Assembly: GCF_950066645.1 (NCBI RefSeq)
Contig: NZ_CATMFB010000010.1
Location: forward strand, 31,139-95,138
DNA from: an uncultured Thalassolituus sp.
GTDB taxonomy: Bacteria > Pseudomonadota > Gammaproteobacteria > Pseudomonadales > Oceanobacteraceae
DNA length: 64,000 bases
Reading direction: 5' to 3'
Shown: piece by piece, positions 1 to 9,014 of the stretch
Layout of the letters: every line of letters begins with the position of its first letter
How positions within the stretch are numbered: position 1 is the stretch's first letter
Position numbers and translations under genes: made by a program
Notes under the pieces: generated by a model
The model's database searches: none
Told to the model about the DNA's origin: nothing
Seen by the model: the letters and a program-made list of their open reading frames with translations, nothing else

Positions 1-546
1 AGCTGGCCTGACGTCGATGTGGATGTAAAACAGAAGTTTCAGTTCGGCGGCGTCGGAGCCCTGCTGGATTATGAAATCGATCTGCTGGTGACGCCCGACC
101 CATTCTACAAAAGCAACCTGAGCTTTACGCCGGTGTTTGACTATGAGCAGGTGCTGGTCGTCCCTCGTGGTCATGCACTGACTACTCAACCGTATGCACT
201 GCCTGAAGATCTGCGCGATCAGGTGCTGCTGACCTACCCGGTGGCACCGGACCGTCTGGATATCTACTCCCAGTTTCTGACGCCTGCCGCGGTGGTGCCG
301 AAACAGCATAAAACCAGTGAAACCACTGAGATCATGCTGCAGATGGTGGCTTGTCAGCGAGGCGTGGCTGCCCTTCCCCGCTGGCTGGCGGAGGAGTATT
401 GCCAGAAACTGCCACTCGACGTGGTGCGTCTTGGTGAGCAAGGCATCGCCAAGCAGATCTATCTCGGCACCCGTGAGGGTGAGGAGCATATGGGCTATCT
501 GAACGCCTTTATTGAGCTTGCCCGCAGCTACCAGCCGCCGGCATAA
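1..546 (+). CDS. MetR-like LysR-family regulator, C-terminal part (5' end outside window)
   Basis: The reading frame is open from base 1, so the gene starts upstream; 181 residues are visible. They form the effector-binding half of a LysR-type regulator. The stretch with FGGVGALLDYEIDLLVTPD and the later MVACQRGVAALPRW segment are typical of MetR, the homocysteine-responsive activator of methionine synthesis genes. The DNA-binding helix-turn-helix is not in the window. It lies 158 bases upstream of mesX on the same strand. That neighbourhood supports control of methionine synthesis, although LysR regulators more often sit divergent from their targets. The assignment to MetR rather than another LysR subgroup rests on sequence resemblance and context. 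Confidence 0.85.
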   Translation, partial: SWPDVDVDVKQKFQFGGVGALLDYEIDLLVTPDPFYKSNLSFTPVFDYEQVLVVPRGHALTTQPYALPEDLRDQVLLTYPVAPDRLDIYSQFLTPAAVVPKQHKTSETTEIMLQMVACQRGVAALPRWLAEEYCQKLPLDVVRLGEQGIAKQIYLGTREGEEHMGYLNAFIELARSYQPPA

Positions 547-548
547 GA

Positions 549-578
549 TTAACTTTTCTCATACATCAATTAGATAAT
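549..578 (+). promoter_or_regulatory. candidate sigma-70 promoter for mesX operon
   Basis: A TTAACT hexamer at 549-554 (4 of 6 to TTGACA) and GATAAT at 573-578 (5 of 6 to TATAAT) are 18 bases apart in an AT-rich stretch just after the regulator gene. No clear MetR palindrome (TGAA-N5-TTCA) was found beside it. This is a visual match only. Confidence 0.3.
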
Positions 579-637
579 ATCAATTTTATTCATACCTGAC
601 TGACGGTACAAATAGCTCCCAGACATGACAGCTGCTG

Positions 638-663
638 AGTGGTCGCCCATACCAACGACCACT
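638..663 (+). promoter_or_regulatory. inverted repeat in the mesX leader
   Basis: AGTGGTCG at 638-645 is followed after 10 bases by its exact reverse complement CGACCACT at 656-663. The repeat lies 41 bases before the mesX start codon. It could be an RNA hairpin in the leader or an operator. It has no T-run after it, so it is not a classical terminator. It does not match a riboswitch class I can recognise. Confidence 0.4.
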
Positions 664-704
664 GGCGGAGTCGCAACCTACGTTTTCTATGGGAGGCCAG
701 GCAG

Positions 705-1679
705 ATGAGTAACGTATTTTCATACGCCATTAAACGCGTAATTTTTGACGAAGATTATCAACCGTCAGACAGTACCCGCATCACCACAAATTTCGCTAAC
801 CTGGCACGTGGTGACCACCGCCAGGAGAATCTGCGCAATGCTCTGCGTATGATTGACCGTCGCTTCAACGCACTCGCGCACTGGGACAACTCTCGTGGGG
901 ATCGCTATGCGCTGGAGCTGGAAATTATCTCAGTCGATATGGATATCGAGGGTAAGGGCCAGAGCTTTCCTTCCATCGAAATTCTCAAGACGAATATCCT
1001 TGACCGGAAAACAGACAAACGCATCGAAGGAATCGTAGGTAACAATTTTTCATCGTACGTGCGCGACTATGACTTCAGTGTGTTACTGCGCGAATACAAT
1101 GCCGGCCAGGCACAATTCAGTATTCCGGAAGGGTTTGGTGAGCTGCACGGGAAACTGTTCAAAGATTTTCTTAACTCCCGTACCTACAAAGAGAACTTCA
1201 GTAAACCACCGGTCATCTGCCTGAGCGTTTCTGACAATAAAATCTATCACCGTACTGAGAATCAACATCCTGTCCTTGGCGTTGAATACACTCCGAATGA
1301 GACGTCACTGACCGAGCAGTACTTCCGCAAGATGGGCTTCGACGTACGTTATTTTATGCCGCAGAACAGCGTCGCTCCGCTGGCGTTTTATTTCTTCGGA
1401 GACTTGCTGACGGATTACACCAATCTGGAATTGATCAGCACCATCAGCACGATGGAAACGTTTCAGAAAATCTACCGACCTGAAATTTACAACGCCAATT
1501 CCGTGGCCGGGTACGAGTACCAGCCGGATCTCAAGCACACCGATCACTCACTGACTCAGGTTGTCTACGATCGGGTTGAGCGTAGCCAGCTGGCCATCCG
1601 GCAAGGCAAATTTGCAGAAGAACATTTCATCAAACCGTACCAGGAAATTCTCGCAAAGTGGTCAGCAGATTTTGCCTGA
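705..1679 (+). CDS. mesX: MesX (DUF1852), partner of folate-independent methionine synthase MesD
   Basis: This is a 324-residue protein starting at ATG 705, preceded by a good ribosome site (GGGAGG about 8 bases upstream). An in-frame codon at 639 would add an unlikely leader. The sequence matches the DUF1852 family (start MSNVFSYAIKRVIFDEDYQ). DUF1852 proteins are found beside a MetE-like protein and are known as MesX, which is needed together with oxygen for MesD activity. The biochemical role of MesX and the methyl donor are not known. mesD begins 31 bases after the stop on the same strand, so the two form an operon. There is no signal peptide or membrane segment, so it is cytoplasmic. Confidence 0.88.
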   Translation: MSNVFSYAIKRVIFDEDYQPSDSTRITTNFANLARGDHRQENLRNALRMIDRRFNALAHWDNSRGDRYALELEIISVDMDIEGKGQSFPSIEILKTNILDRKTDKRIEGIVGNNFSSYVRDYDFSVLLREYNAGQAQFSIPEGFGELHGKLFKDFLNSRTYKENFSKPPVICLSVSDNKIYHRTENQHPVLGVEYTPNETSLTEQYFRKMGFDVRYFMPQNSVAPLAFYFFGDLLTDYTNLELISTISTMETFQKIYRPEIYNANSVAGYEYQPDLKHTDHSLTQVVYDRVERSQLAIRQGKFAEEHFIKPYQEILAKWSADFA

Positions 1680-1710
1680 TCCCCGTGACATTATTGAAGT
1701 AGAGCTGAAC

Positions 1711-2745
1711 ATGAAAACATTATTTCCTACCTCAACCGCAGGCAGCCTGCCAAAACCTGTGTGGCTGGCGGAACCTGAGACACTCTGGTCACCCTGGAAA
1801 CTGGAAGGTGATGGACTCACATCGGGTAAACAGGATGCGCTGCGTATCTCACTCCAGGAGCAACAGTCAGCGGGCGTGGATATTCTCAGCGACGGCGAGC
1901 AGACCCGCCAACATTTTGTGACAACTTTTATTGAGAATCTCAGTGGAGTTGATTTTGAAAATAAAAAAACGGTGCGGATCCGCAATCGCTATGACGCCAG
2001 TGTGCCTGGAATTATTGGTCCGGTAAGTCGCCAGAAACCTGTCTTTGTTGAGGATGCAAAGTTTCTCCGTTCCCAGACTGATCAGCCCATTAAATGGGCA
2101 TTGCCGGGCCCGATGACCATGGTCGATACCCTGTATGACGATTATTACCGGGACAGAAAAACCCTAGCCTTTGAGTTCGCAAAAGCACTGAATGAAGAAG
2201 CAAAAGAACTCGAAGCAGCCGGTGTGAACATTATTCAGTTTGACGAGCCCGCATTTAACGTTTTTCTGGATGACGTGAATGACTGGGGGATTGAAGCTCT
2301 GGAAAGGGCGACACAGGGACTGCAGTGTGAAACCGCAGTGCACATCTGCTATGGCTATGGCATTAAGGCGAACACAGACTGGAAACTGTCTCTTGGCGAA
2401 GAGTGGCGTCATTACGAAAAAACCTTTCCGGCCATCCAGAAATCGAGCATCGACATCATCTCGCTCGAATGCCATAACGGTCGAGTTCCGATGGAGGTCC
2501 TGGCACTGCTGAAAGGAAAGAAAATCATGGTCGGTGCCATTGATGTGGCAACGGATGTGATAGAAACGCCCGAAGAAGTTGCGGCCACCCTACGCGAGGC
2601 ACTCAAGTACGCCGATGCCGATAAAATTTATCCCTGCACCAACTGCGGCATGGCCCCTCTTTCCCGGGACGTCGCGCGGCAGAAACTGAAAGCCCTGGCG
2701 GCAGGCGCAGAGATAGTCCGCAACGAATGGGCCCGTAAGAAATGA
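1711..2745 (+). CDS. mesD: MesD, folate-independent methionine synthase (MetE C-terminal-domain type)
   Basis: This 344-residue protein corresponds only to the catalytic C-terminal domain of cobalamin-independent methionine synthase. The start at ATG 1711 gives the typical MKTLFPTSTAGSLPKP beginning. The zinc-ligand pattern of MetE is present: His211 and Cys213 in HICYG, Glu253 in SLECH, and Cys309/Cys312 in CTNCGM. The substrate motif FDEPAFNVF is also seen. The protein transfers a methyl group to homocysteine. Pairing with DUF1852 identifies it as the MesD group, whose methyl donor is not methyl-tetrahydrofolate and remains unknown. It overlaps the start of the next gene by 4 bases (ATGA), which implies translational coupling. 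Confidence 0.88.
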   Translation: MKTLFPTSTAGSLPKPVWLAEPETLWSPWKLEGDGLTSGKQDALRISLQEQQSAGVDILSDGEQTRQHFVTTFIENLSGVDFENKKTVRIRNRYDASVPGIIGPVSRQKPVFVEDAKFLRSQTDQPIKWALPGPMTMVDTLYDDYYRDRKTLAFEFAKALNEEAKELEAAGVNIIQFDEPAFNVFLDDVNDWGIEALERATQGLQCETAVHICYGYGIKANTDWKLSLGEEWRHYEKTFPAIQKSSIDIISLECHNGRVPMEVLALLKGKKIMVGAIDVATDVIETPEEVAATLREALKYADADKIYPCTNCGMAPLSRDVARQKLKALAAGAEIVRNEWARKK

Positions 2746-3572
2746 GCATGACTGAGTTATTTTCCGATCACCTCCTGACCATTCTGGCATTAGCCATCAC
2801 AGGGGTCGTCGCGGGCATCCTTGCCGGGTTATTGGGTGTGGGCGGTGGCATTGTGATTGTGCCTGTCCTGTACTTTCTGTTTCAGGGGTTCGGGGTATCT
2901 CCTGAGTCTGCCATGGTGATCGCCACAGCGACGTCTCTGGCCACCATAGTCCCAACCTCGCTGAGTTCTATACGCACGCACCATCGGCTGGGTAATGTGG
3001 ATATCGGGCTGTTAAAGCGCTGGGGGCTTTTTATTCTCGCCGGTGTTCTGGTCGCCAGCTGGCTCGTGACCCGGATCGATGGTCACTGGCTGACGGTACT
3101 GTTTGGGGTTATTGCTACGCTGGCCGCTCTGAATATGCTGTTCAGAGCAGGAAAGCCCGGTCTGTTTCCGCACTTACCCGGGCCCGCCGGTCAGGCCACA
3201 ATGGCAACCTCTGTAGGTTTTTTCAGTGCGATGGTGGGAATTGGAGGCGGCACGCTTTCTGTGCCGTTACTGACGCTCTGTAATTATCCTGCCCACAAAG
3301 CCGTCGGCACCGCTGCGGCGATCGGCCTGATGATCGCTCTGCCCGGCGCGTTGGTGATGCTCACGGTCGGCACCACGCCTGCGGACGCGCCCATCTCAAC
3401 CCTCGGACTGATCAATCTCGCTGGTTTTATCTGTATTGTGCCATTGACCGTGCTGTTCGCCCCCGTAGGAGCCAGGCTTGCCGCGACACTCGATGCGGCC
3501 AGACTGAAGAAGGTGTTTGCCGTTGTGTTACTGGTTACCGGTGTGAGAATGCTCGGCCAGGTGATGATGTAA
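2742..3572 (+). CDS. TauE/SafE family membrane transporter
   Basis: The protein has 276 residues and about eight hydrophobic segments in two related halves. Each half carries a glycine-rich family motif: GLLGVGGGIVIVPVL near residues 29-43 and MVGIGGGTLSVPLL near 164-177. TauE/SafE proteins export sulfite, sulfonates and other small organic anions across the inner membrane. The start overlaps the mesD stop (ATGA), so it is made together with MesD. That suggests a sulfur or one-carbon compound linked to methionine synthesis as substrate, but the family alone does not tell which. A strong terminator follows at 3644. Confidence 0.85.
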   Translation: MSMTELFSDHLLTILALAITGVVAGILAGLLGVGGGIVIVPVLYFLFQGFGVSPESAMVIATATSLATIVPTSLSSIRTHHRLGNVDIGLLKRWGLFILAGVLVASWLVTRIDGHWLTVLFGVIATLAALNMLFRAGKPGLFPHLPGPAGQATMATSVGFFSAMVGIGGGTLSVPLLTLCNYPAHKAVGTAAAIGLMIALPGALVMLTVGTTPADAPISTLGLINLAGFICIVPLTVLFAPVGARLAATLDAARLKKVFAVVLLVTGVRMLGQVMM

Positions 3573-3643
3573 CTCGTGCAGGAATCTGATCGCCCTTTTC
3601 TTTCGTTCTTTGCTTAAGCGCTTTTCTGACGCCTCTCTGAAAC

Positions 3644-3671
3644 GCCCGGCCTGTGCCGGGCTTTTCTTTTT
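3644..3671 (+). terminator. intrinsic terminator of mesXD-tauE operon
   Basis: A 7-bp perfect stem GCCCGGC/GCCGGGC with a 4-base loop (CTGT) is followed by a T-rich tract (TTTTCTTTTT). It closes the mesX-mesD-transporter operon. Confidence 0.9.
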
Positions 3672-3836
3672 CATCCCGTCAATATCACGTAAAGCTTCAC
3701 ATTGTGTTACAGCAGTGTGATCTGTTTAACCACGATATCTGATCGTTTCAGCTAGATTATTTCTGTCGGCATTATCGTATGTTGGACACTCCCACAAAGG
3801 CGTGGGTCATCTAATTTAAGGCAGGCAGATCACTGA

Positions 3837-5681
3837 GTGATAAAAATAACAACCGCAGCCACCCGCCAGCATCTTTTCACTACCTTGTTTGTGGTTGCCG
3901 CCCTGCTGTTGTCTTTTACCCTACAGGCCGCACCACTCAAACTTTCAGAGATTGACGGAGCTGTATCCCTCGGGGGTAAAGCTGAATATCTGAAGAGCCT
4001 TGAAGCGGTTGATCTGCACAGCATCATGCATACCCCAGACAGCCTGTGGCAGCCGACCCCGGAAGAAAGCCGGAGCCTGGGGCGCGATCATAACCTGGTC
4101 TGGTTCCGGCAGTCGGTCAGAGGCAGTGACCTGCTCAGCGATGATTTTCTGCTGAAGCTGGACTACCCACATTATGATTACGTCGATCTTTACCTCGTCT
4201 CGGACGGTGAATTAATCGAAAGTTTTCACACCGGCGATCAGACGCCTTTCACTACACGCCCCCTGCCCGAGCGGATTTTCCTGTTCCCACTTGAGTCGAT
4301 CCAGCATTCCGCTGACGCCACCATTTATCTGCGTATCCGCACAGAAGGCCCTCTGCTGATCCCGTTTTCACTGGTGACCGGCAAAACCGCTGTCGCCCAG
4401 GAACGTTCTGTGGTGATGTGGCTGGGGGTCTATTTCGGCATTCTCGGTATCATGCTGGCCTACAACCTGTTCATTTTTCTGTCGCTGCGCGACACCACGT
4501 ACGCCTATTATCTGTTCTATATCGCTACGGTATTTCTTCAGCAGGTCACCTTGCAGGGCATTGGTTTTCAGTATCTGTGGCCCGACGGTGAACCAATCAA
4601 TAACAATCTGGCGGTTGCCCTCTCCACCGCTCTGATGCAGGCCTCGGCCGTCGGATTTGTCATCAGTTTCATTGGACTCTATGAGCGCTTCCCCCGCTTT
4701 GAGCGGGTCACAGGAACAGTGCTGCTGCTGTACTCCTGGCTTCTGGTGGCTGGCGCCCCTGTCATGGATTACGCCAGCTTTCTCGCGGTCGTTAACGTGA
4801 CCGGTTTTCTGAGTGTGCTGGCCGGAATCTATATCGGGATCAAAGGTTGGTGGCTGGGCGAAAAGGCCGCGCGGCTGTTTGTGCTGGCCTGGTTTGTATA
4901 TCTGTTCTTTATCTCCTGGTTCCTGGCCGAGCTGGCAAGTCTCATTCCCGCATCCGATCTGGGTGGATATGCACTGGCCATAGGCTCGGTGCTGGAGCTT
5001 GCGCTGCTCTCTATCGCTTTTGCAGATAAGGTGAACCAGGAGAAAGAATTGCGCCTGAGCAGTCAGTCGCAGCTGATGGACGTGCAGATCGCCATGAATG
5101 CTGAACTGGAAGAGCAGGTCCGTAAACGTACCCGCGAGCTGGAAGAAGCCAACCAGCGCCTGGAGATTCTGAGCACCACAGATGGACTGACCGGATTACT
5201 GAACCGCCGCCGCTTCGACGAGTGCTATGCAGAGGCCTACTTCGACGCCTGCCGCACCGGCAGCCCCCTGGCGGTCCTTATGATCGACATCGATCACTTT
5301 AAGCTGCTTAACGACGAATATGGCCACCGCTTCGGTGACGCCTGTCTGGTAGACGCAGGGCGCCTTATTCACGAAGTGACCGAAAATCACAATGCCATCT
5401 GCGCCCGCTATGGCGGCGAAGAGTTCGTGGTGATTCTACCCGGGGCGGATGCTCGTGAAGCCCAGGCTCTGGCGGAGTCTCTGAGACAGGCCTTTGCTGC
5501 CCACGAAGTGAGTGCTTACGGTATGTCGCGCAGAATGACTGTGAGCATCGGTCTGACAGTCAACTCACCCGTCGACAGCGACGCCTGGGAGAAGCTGCTT
5601 CAGGCCGCAGATTCACTGCTTTATCGCGCGAAGCGCAATGGTCGGAACCAGGTCGCATTTCTGATGGAAAGCAGTGCCTGA
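3837..5681 (+). CDS. 7TMR-DISM sensor diguanylate cyclase (paralog 1)
   Basis: This 614-residue protein starts at GTG 3837. Its order is: signal peptide (about 1-31), periplasmic 7TMR-DISMED2 sensory domain (about 40-180), seven membrane segments of the DISM_7TM type (about 190-395), coiled coil (about 405-450) and a GGDEF domain. The active-site GGEEF is intact at 526-530, so it should make cyclic di-GMP from two GTP at the inner membrane. The inhibitory I-site RxxD normally found nine residues before GGEEF is absent (N and A at those places). The ligand is unknown; DISMED2 domains are thought to bind carbohydrates. A close paralog follows 68 bases downstream. Confidence 0.9.
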   Translation: MIKITTAATRQHLFTTLFVVAALLLSFTLQAAPLKLSEIDGAVSLGGKAEYLKSLEAVDLHSIMHTPDSLWQPTPEESRSLGRDHNLVWFRQSVRGSDLLSDDFLLKLDYPHYDYVDLYLVSDGELIESFHTGDQTPFTTRPLPERIFLFPLESIQHSADATIYLRIRTEGPLLIPFSLVTGKTAVAQERSVVMWLGVYFGILGIMLAYNLFIFLSLRDTTYAYYLFYIATVFLQQVTLQGIGFQYLWPDGEPINNNLAVALSTALMQASAVGFVISFIGLYERFPRFERVTGTVLLLYSWLLVAGAPVMDYASFLAVVNVTGFLSVLAGIYIGIKGWWLGEKAARLFVLAWFVYLFFISWFLAELASLIPASDLGGYALAIGSVLELALLSIAFADKVNQEKELRLSSQSQLMDVQIAMNAELEEQVRKRTRELEEANQRLEILSTTDGLTGLLNRRRFDECYAEAYFDACRTGSPLAVLMIDIDHFKLLNDEYGHRFGDACLVDAGRLIHEVTENHNAICARYGGEEFVVILPGADAREAQALAESLRQAFAAHEVSAYGMSRRMTVSIGLTVNSPVDSDAWEKLLQAADSLLYRAKRNGRNQVAFLMESSA

Positions 5682-5749
5682 CGCTTTGACAGATGACCAT
5701 TCTGAACTAGGTTTAAAGTACTCATTTCACTGGAGTTTCAGGTCCCAGG

Positions 5750-7624
5750 ATGACGGTTCCAAAACGAATTCACGGGGATAGTTTTCCCACCCCCGCACTC
5801 TCTGTGCATATCCGTCAGGCCTTTCTGTCCTGCTGCCTGCTGCTGATGGCATTGCTGGCCCAGCACGCCAAAGCCATTGAGACGGCTCACTTCAGTAGTG
5901 AAAAAGTCAGCCTGCTGCCCCTGCTGGAGTTCGTTCACGAACGCCCGGGAGAAACTCTGGAGCAGATCCTCGTCCGGCCGGAATCCGACTGGCAACGCCG
6001 CGACACCATAAACAGTAACTTCGGTCAGATTGATCGCCCTATCTGGGCACGGGTGCGTATCAGCGGCGTCAGTTCTGCGTTCACACAGCCGCTGATCCGC
6101 CTGAATTATCCACATCATGATTACGTGGATCTCTACCTCTTTGAGCACGGTCGTCTGCTGCGCCACTTCGAAGCCGGCGACCTGCGCCCGTTCAATGTGC
6201 GTCCGATTCCTCAACGTACGCCTTGGTTCCCCCTCGATGCTGCCACTGCGGAAGAGCAGGAAATCTATCTGCGTATCGCCACCGAAGGGCCGCTGGTCAT
6301 ACCGCTGGATCTGCTGACGTACACGGATGCCGCAGAAGAAGAGAAACTTCTCTACCTGTGGGCGGGTGCGTTTCTCGGCATCATCATGATTATGATGATC
6401 TACAACAGCTTCCTGTACCTGTCACTGCGTGAGACTTCGTACCTGCTTTACGTCATCTATCTGGCCACCGCTGGGTTTATGCAGATGGCCATGTTCGGAT
6501 TTGGGGAACAGTATTTCTGGAGCGATTATCCGGGAGTGAACAATCAGGTGATCGCCTTCCTGTCTCCCTTTGTGCAGGTCACCGCCATTGCCTTCGTACT
6601 CAACTTCGTTGATCTGCAGAAATTCGGATCAGCCATGGACCGGGGTGTCGCCTATCTGATGCTGTTTGTCCTCACGGTGATGAGTATTGCCAGCTTTACC
6701 GTGCCGTACAGCCTCATTATTTCGATGGCGTACAGTATCGCGCTGATCGGTGTCGCCTGCGGTCTCTATGTCGGTATCAAAGGTTGGGTGCTGGGCATGA
6801 AATCAGCGCGCCTCTTTACCATCGCGTGGTTCGTGCATCTGGTATTCATTGCCTGGTACCTGCTGGATACGACCGGACGGATTCCGAGTACTGAACTCGG
6901 GAATCAGGCATTCGCGATCGGCTTTATTGCTGAACTGTCTCTGCTGTCGATCGCCTTTGCCGACAAAATGAACCAGGAGCGCGAGCTGCGGGTGAATTCG
7001 CAGACCAAGCTGCTGGACATGCAGATGGCCATGAATAAAGAACTGGATAACAAAGTTAAAGAGCGCACCGCCGCCCTCGAAAAAGCTAACCGTCGCCTGG
7101 AAGAACTGAGCGTCACCGATGGTCTGACCAAGCTGTTTAACCGGCGCTATTTTGATCAGGTTTTCCGCGACCATTACGAGCAGTCCTACAAAGATCAGCA
7201 CCCGATCAGTGTCATGATGGTCGATATCGACTTCTTCAAGAAGCTCAACGATGAGCATGGCCATGCCTTTGGTGACCTCTGTCTCGTCCGCGCAGCGCAG
7301 CTGATCCGCAAGGTGGTGACCATGCCGGGCGCGTTTGCCGCACGGTACGGCGGTGAAGAATTTGTGGTTGTCTTACCAAAGACCACAGAAGAGCGTGCAG
7401 CTCAGGTGGGCGAAGTGCTGCGCAAGGCCTTTGCTCAGTCAAAAGTGACTCAGGGGGAGCACGAAAAGATCATGACGGTAAGTATCGGTGTTGCCGCCGA
7501 GATTCCAACTTACCCCGGACAGCAGGAAAAACTGCTGGGTGTCGCGGATGCCTGCCTTTATCAATCGAAAGAAAACGGCAGAAACCAGGTCACGCGTTCT
7601 GAAACGCTGGGCCCCGCCGCTTAA
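5750..7624 (+). CDS. 7TMR-DISM sensor diguanylate cyclase (paralog 2)
   Basis: This 624-residue protein has the same layout as its upstream neighbour: N-terminal signal anchor, DISMED2 domain, seven membrane segments, coiled coil and GGDEF domain with an intact GGEEF at 534-538. Shared stretches such as NYPHHDYVDLYLF, GIKGWVLGMKSARLF and SIAFADKMNQERELR show a tandem duplication. The I-site arginine and aspartate are replaced by M and A, so feedback inhibition through that site is not expected. It probably shares a transcript with paralog 1. The two periplasmic domains differ more than the cyclase domains, which fits sensing of different signals (inference). Confidence 0.9.
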   Translation: MTVPKRIHGDSFPTPALSVHIRQAFLSCCLLLMALLAQHAKAIETAHFSSEKVSLLPLLEFVHERPGETLEQILVRPESDWQRRDTINSNFGQIDRPIWARVRISGVSSAFTQPLIRLNYPHHDYVDLYLFEHGRLLRHFEAGDLRPFNVRPIPQRTPWFPLDAATAEEQEIYLRIATEGPLVIPLDLLTYTDAAEEEKLLYLWAGAFLGIIMIMMIYNSFLYLSLRETSYLLYVIYLATAGFMQMAMFGFGEQYFWSDYPGVNNQVIAFLSPFVQVTAIAFVLNFVDLQKFGSAMDRGVAYLMLFVLTVMSIASFTVPYSLIISMAYSIALIGVACGLYVGIKGWVLGMKSARLFTIAWFVHLVFIAWYLLDTTGRIPSTELGNQAFAIGFIAELSLLSIAFADKMNQERELRVNSQTKLLDMQMAMNKELDNKVKERTAALEKANRRLEELSVTDGLTKLFNRRYFDQVFRDHYEQSYKDQHPISVMMVDIDFFKKLNDEHGHAFGDLCLVRAAQLIRKVVTMPGAFAARYGGEEFVVVLPKTTEERAAQVGEVLRKAFAQSKVTQGEHEKIMTVSIGVAAEIPTYPGQQEKLLGVADACLYQSKENGRNQVTRSETLGPAA

Positions 7625-7634
7625 CAGACTTCAC

Positions 7635-9011
7635 TCAATACACATCCCGACGGTAGCGACCTGCTGCCGTCAGTTCTGTCACCGCTTCTTCACCGAAGAG
7701 TCTGCAAAGCAGGTGATCTACATCCTGAGCCATGCCGTTGCGGCTACCGCACACCATAATTGTTGCCCCTTCGCGGATCCAACGCATAAGACGCTCATTT
7801 CTGACCATCACAACATCCTGAACATACCCGCAGCTGGCCGAGCCTCCGAGGTCATTCAGGTCGTCGTCGCCCGCGCGCGAGAAGCTTCTGTCGAGATAAG
7901 CCAGATGACCTGATTCGTACCAACGTAACAGCTCGTCGTCCCAGTGCCGGTCGGTCTCCGGAGAACGTTCTCCAAAAATCAGCCAGTTGTCGTGTTTACC
8001 AGTCAGTTCACGGGCTTTAAGATGCGCGCGCAGGCCCGCCAGACCAGAGCCATTGCCAATCAGAATTAACTTCCCGGTCGAAGCAGGACAATGAAACGAA
8101 GGATTACTGCGCAACGATAATGAAGACACCGAGCCCAGCTCTGCCAGCCGGCATAACCAGCCCGACCCCAGTCCCAGACGGCCGTCTGGATGCTTCTGTT
8201 CACGAACCAGTAATCTGAGCGCGCCTTCCTGCGGAACACTCGCAATACTGTATTCACGTACCTGTCCGTTCAGGTGCAGCTGGACAATATCACCGGCGTT
8301 CCAGTCGAGGGGCTCCTGCACGGCAAACTGTATCTCGTATAACGGTGCTCCCGGACTGCCGCGATTTAAATACCGACGCTCACTGAGGGTCAGCTCGTAC
8401 AGATGATTCTGCCCGTCAGGCGACACCTTGTCCGTTTGATGAAGACCGCCATAATCAATCATGCCCAGCTCATCCAACTGCCAGAACCATGAGGCGATGG
8501 CCTCCGGGTCGTTCCGGTCTACAGCCACTAACGGCGCCAGAGTGCTGGCAGCAGCATCCAGCAGGCTGGAATTAATGGCATCAGCAAATCCGCAGAAATG
8601 CTCATAATTCGTATCGCCGAGCCCCAGTACAGAAAACTTCAGTCTCGGAAACTGGCCTGCGGCTTTTTTCAGTGCGGGAATAAAAAAGCGCCCGTTGTCA
8701 GGAGCATCCCCTTCACCATAGGTACTGGCAATAATCAGTAGTGTTTTCAGGCTCCGGAGCCGGTCAGGCGTCACCTGATTCAGAGAAAGGTGCTGAACGC
8801 TGGCGCCCTGGGCTCGCAGACAATCAGCAAGTTGGGTCGAGAGCGCTTCTGCAGAACCGCTCTCGCTGGCGTAGGCCACAATTAGATCAGAATCTGAGTG
8901 CTTCCGGGCCTCGCTGAAGCGCGCTATGACACCGCGGTAACTCCACAGCGAAAAGAGAATCCAGACCAGTATCAGTAACCCGGTCTGGAAATATGGAACA
9001 GCACTCAGCAT
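7635..9011 (-). CDS. membrane-anchored flavodoxin/NADPH reductase (CysJ-like flavoprotein), probable ferric-siderophore reductase subunit
   Basis: This 458-residue protein has one N-terminal membrane segment (about 10-25) and a flavodoxin domain. The FMN loops are at 47-56 (ASESGSAEAL), 96-105 (STYGEGDAPD) and 130-140 (GLGDTNYEHFC). A ferredoxin-reductase-like part follows, with the FAD motif RxYS at 252-255 and an NADPH site (GNGSGLAGLRAHL, FGERSPETD). The C-terminus is a tyrosine, as is common in this reductase group. It resembles the flavoprotein half of fused PepSY-flavodoxin-reductase proteins. It is the last gene of a four-gene operon and starts 3 bases after the DUF4198 gene. The likely role is passing electrons from NADPH through FAD and FMN to the PepSY membrane protein. 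Confidence 0.85.
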   Translation of the reverse strand: MLSAVPYFQTGLLILVWILFSLWSYRGVIARFSEARKHSDSDLIVAYASESGSAEALSTQLADCLRAQGASVQHLSLNQVTPDRLRSLKTLLIIASTYGEGDAPDNGRFFIPALKKAAGQFPRLKFSVLGLGDTNYEHFCGFADAINSSLLDAAASTLAPLVAVDRNDPEAIASWFWQLDELGMIDYGGLHQTDKVSPDGQNHLYELTLSERRYLNRGSPGAPLYEIQFAVQEPLDWNAGDIVQLHLNGQVREYSIASVPQEGALRLLVREQKHPDGRLGLGSGWLCRLAELGSVSSLSLRSNPSFHCPASTGKLILIGNGSGLAGLRAHLKARELTGKHDNWLIFGERSPETDRHWDDELLRWYESGHLAYLDRSFSRAGDDDLNDLGGSASCGYVQDVVMVRNERLMRWIREGATIMVCGSRNGMAQDVDHLLCRLFGEEAVTELTAAGRYRRDVY

Positions 9012-9014
9012 AAC

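Noticed and set aside
547..704. Cobalamin or SAM riboswitch before mesX
   Set aside because: No B12-box or SAM-riboswitch consensus is present; only a simple inverted repeat is seen.
1561..1710. Longer N-terminus for mesD overlapping mesX
   Set aside because: The extra residues do not resemble the family, while ATG 1711 gives the expected beginning.
3791..3806. CCCAC/GTGGG hairpin before the first cyclase gene, considered as a cyclic di-GMP riboswitch
   Set aside because: The stem is only 5 bp and the conserved core sequences of cyclic di-GMP riboswitches are absent.
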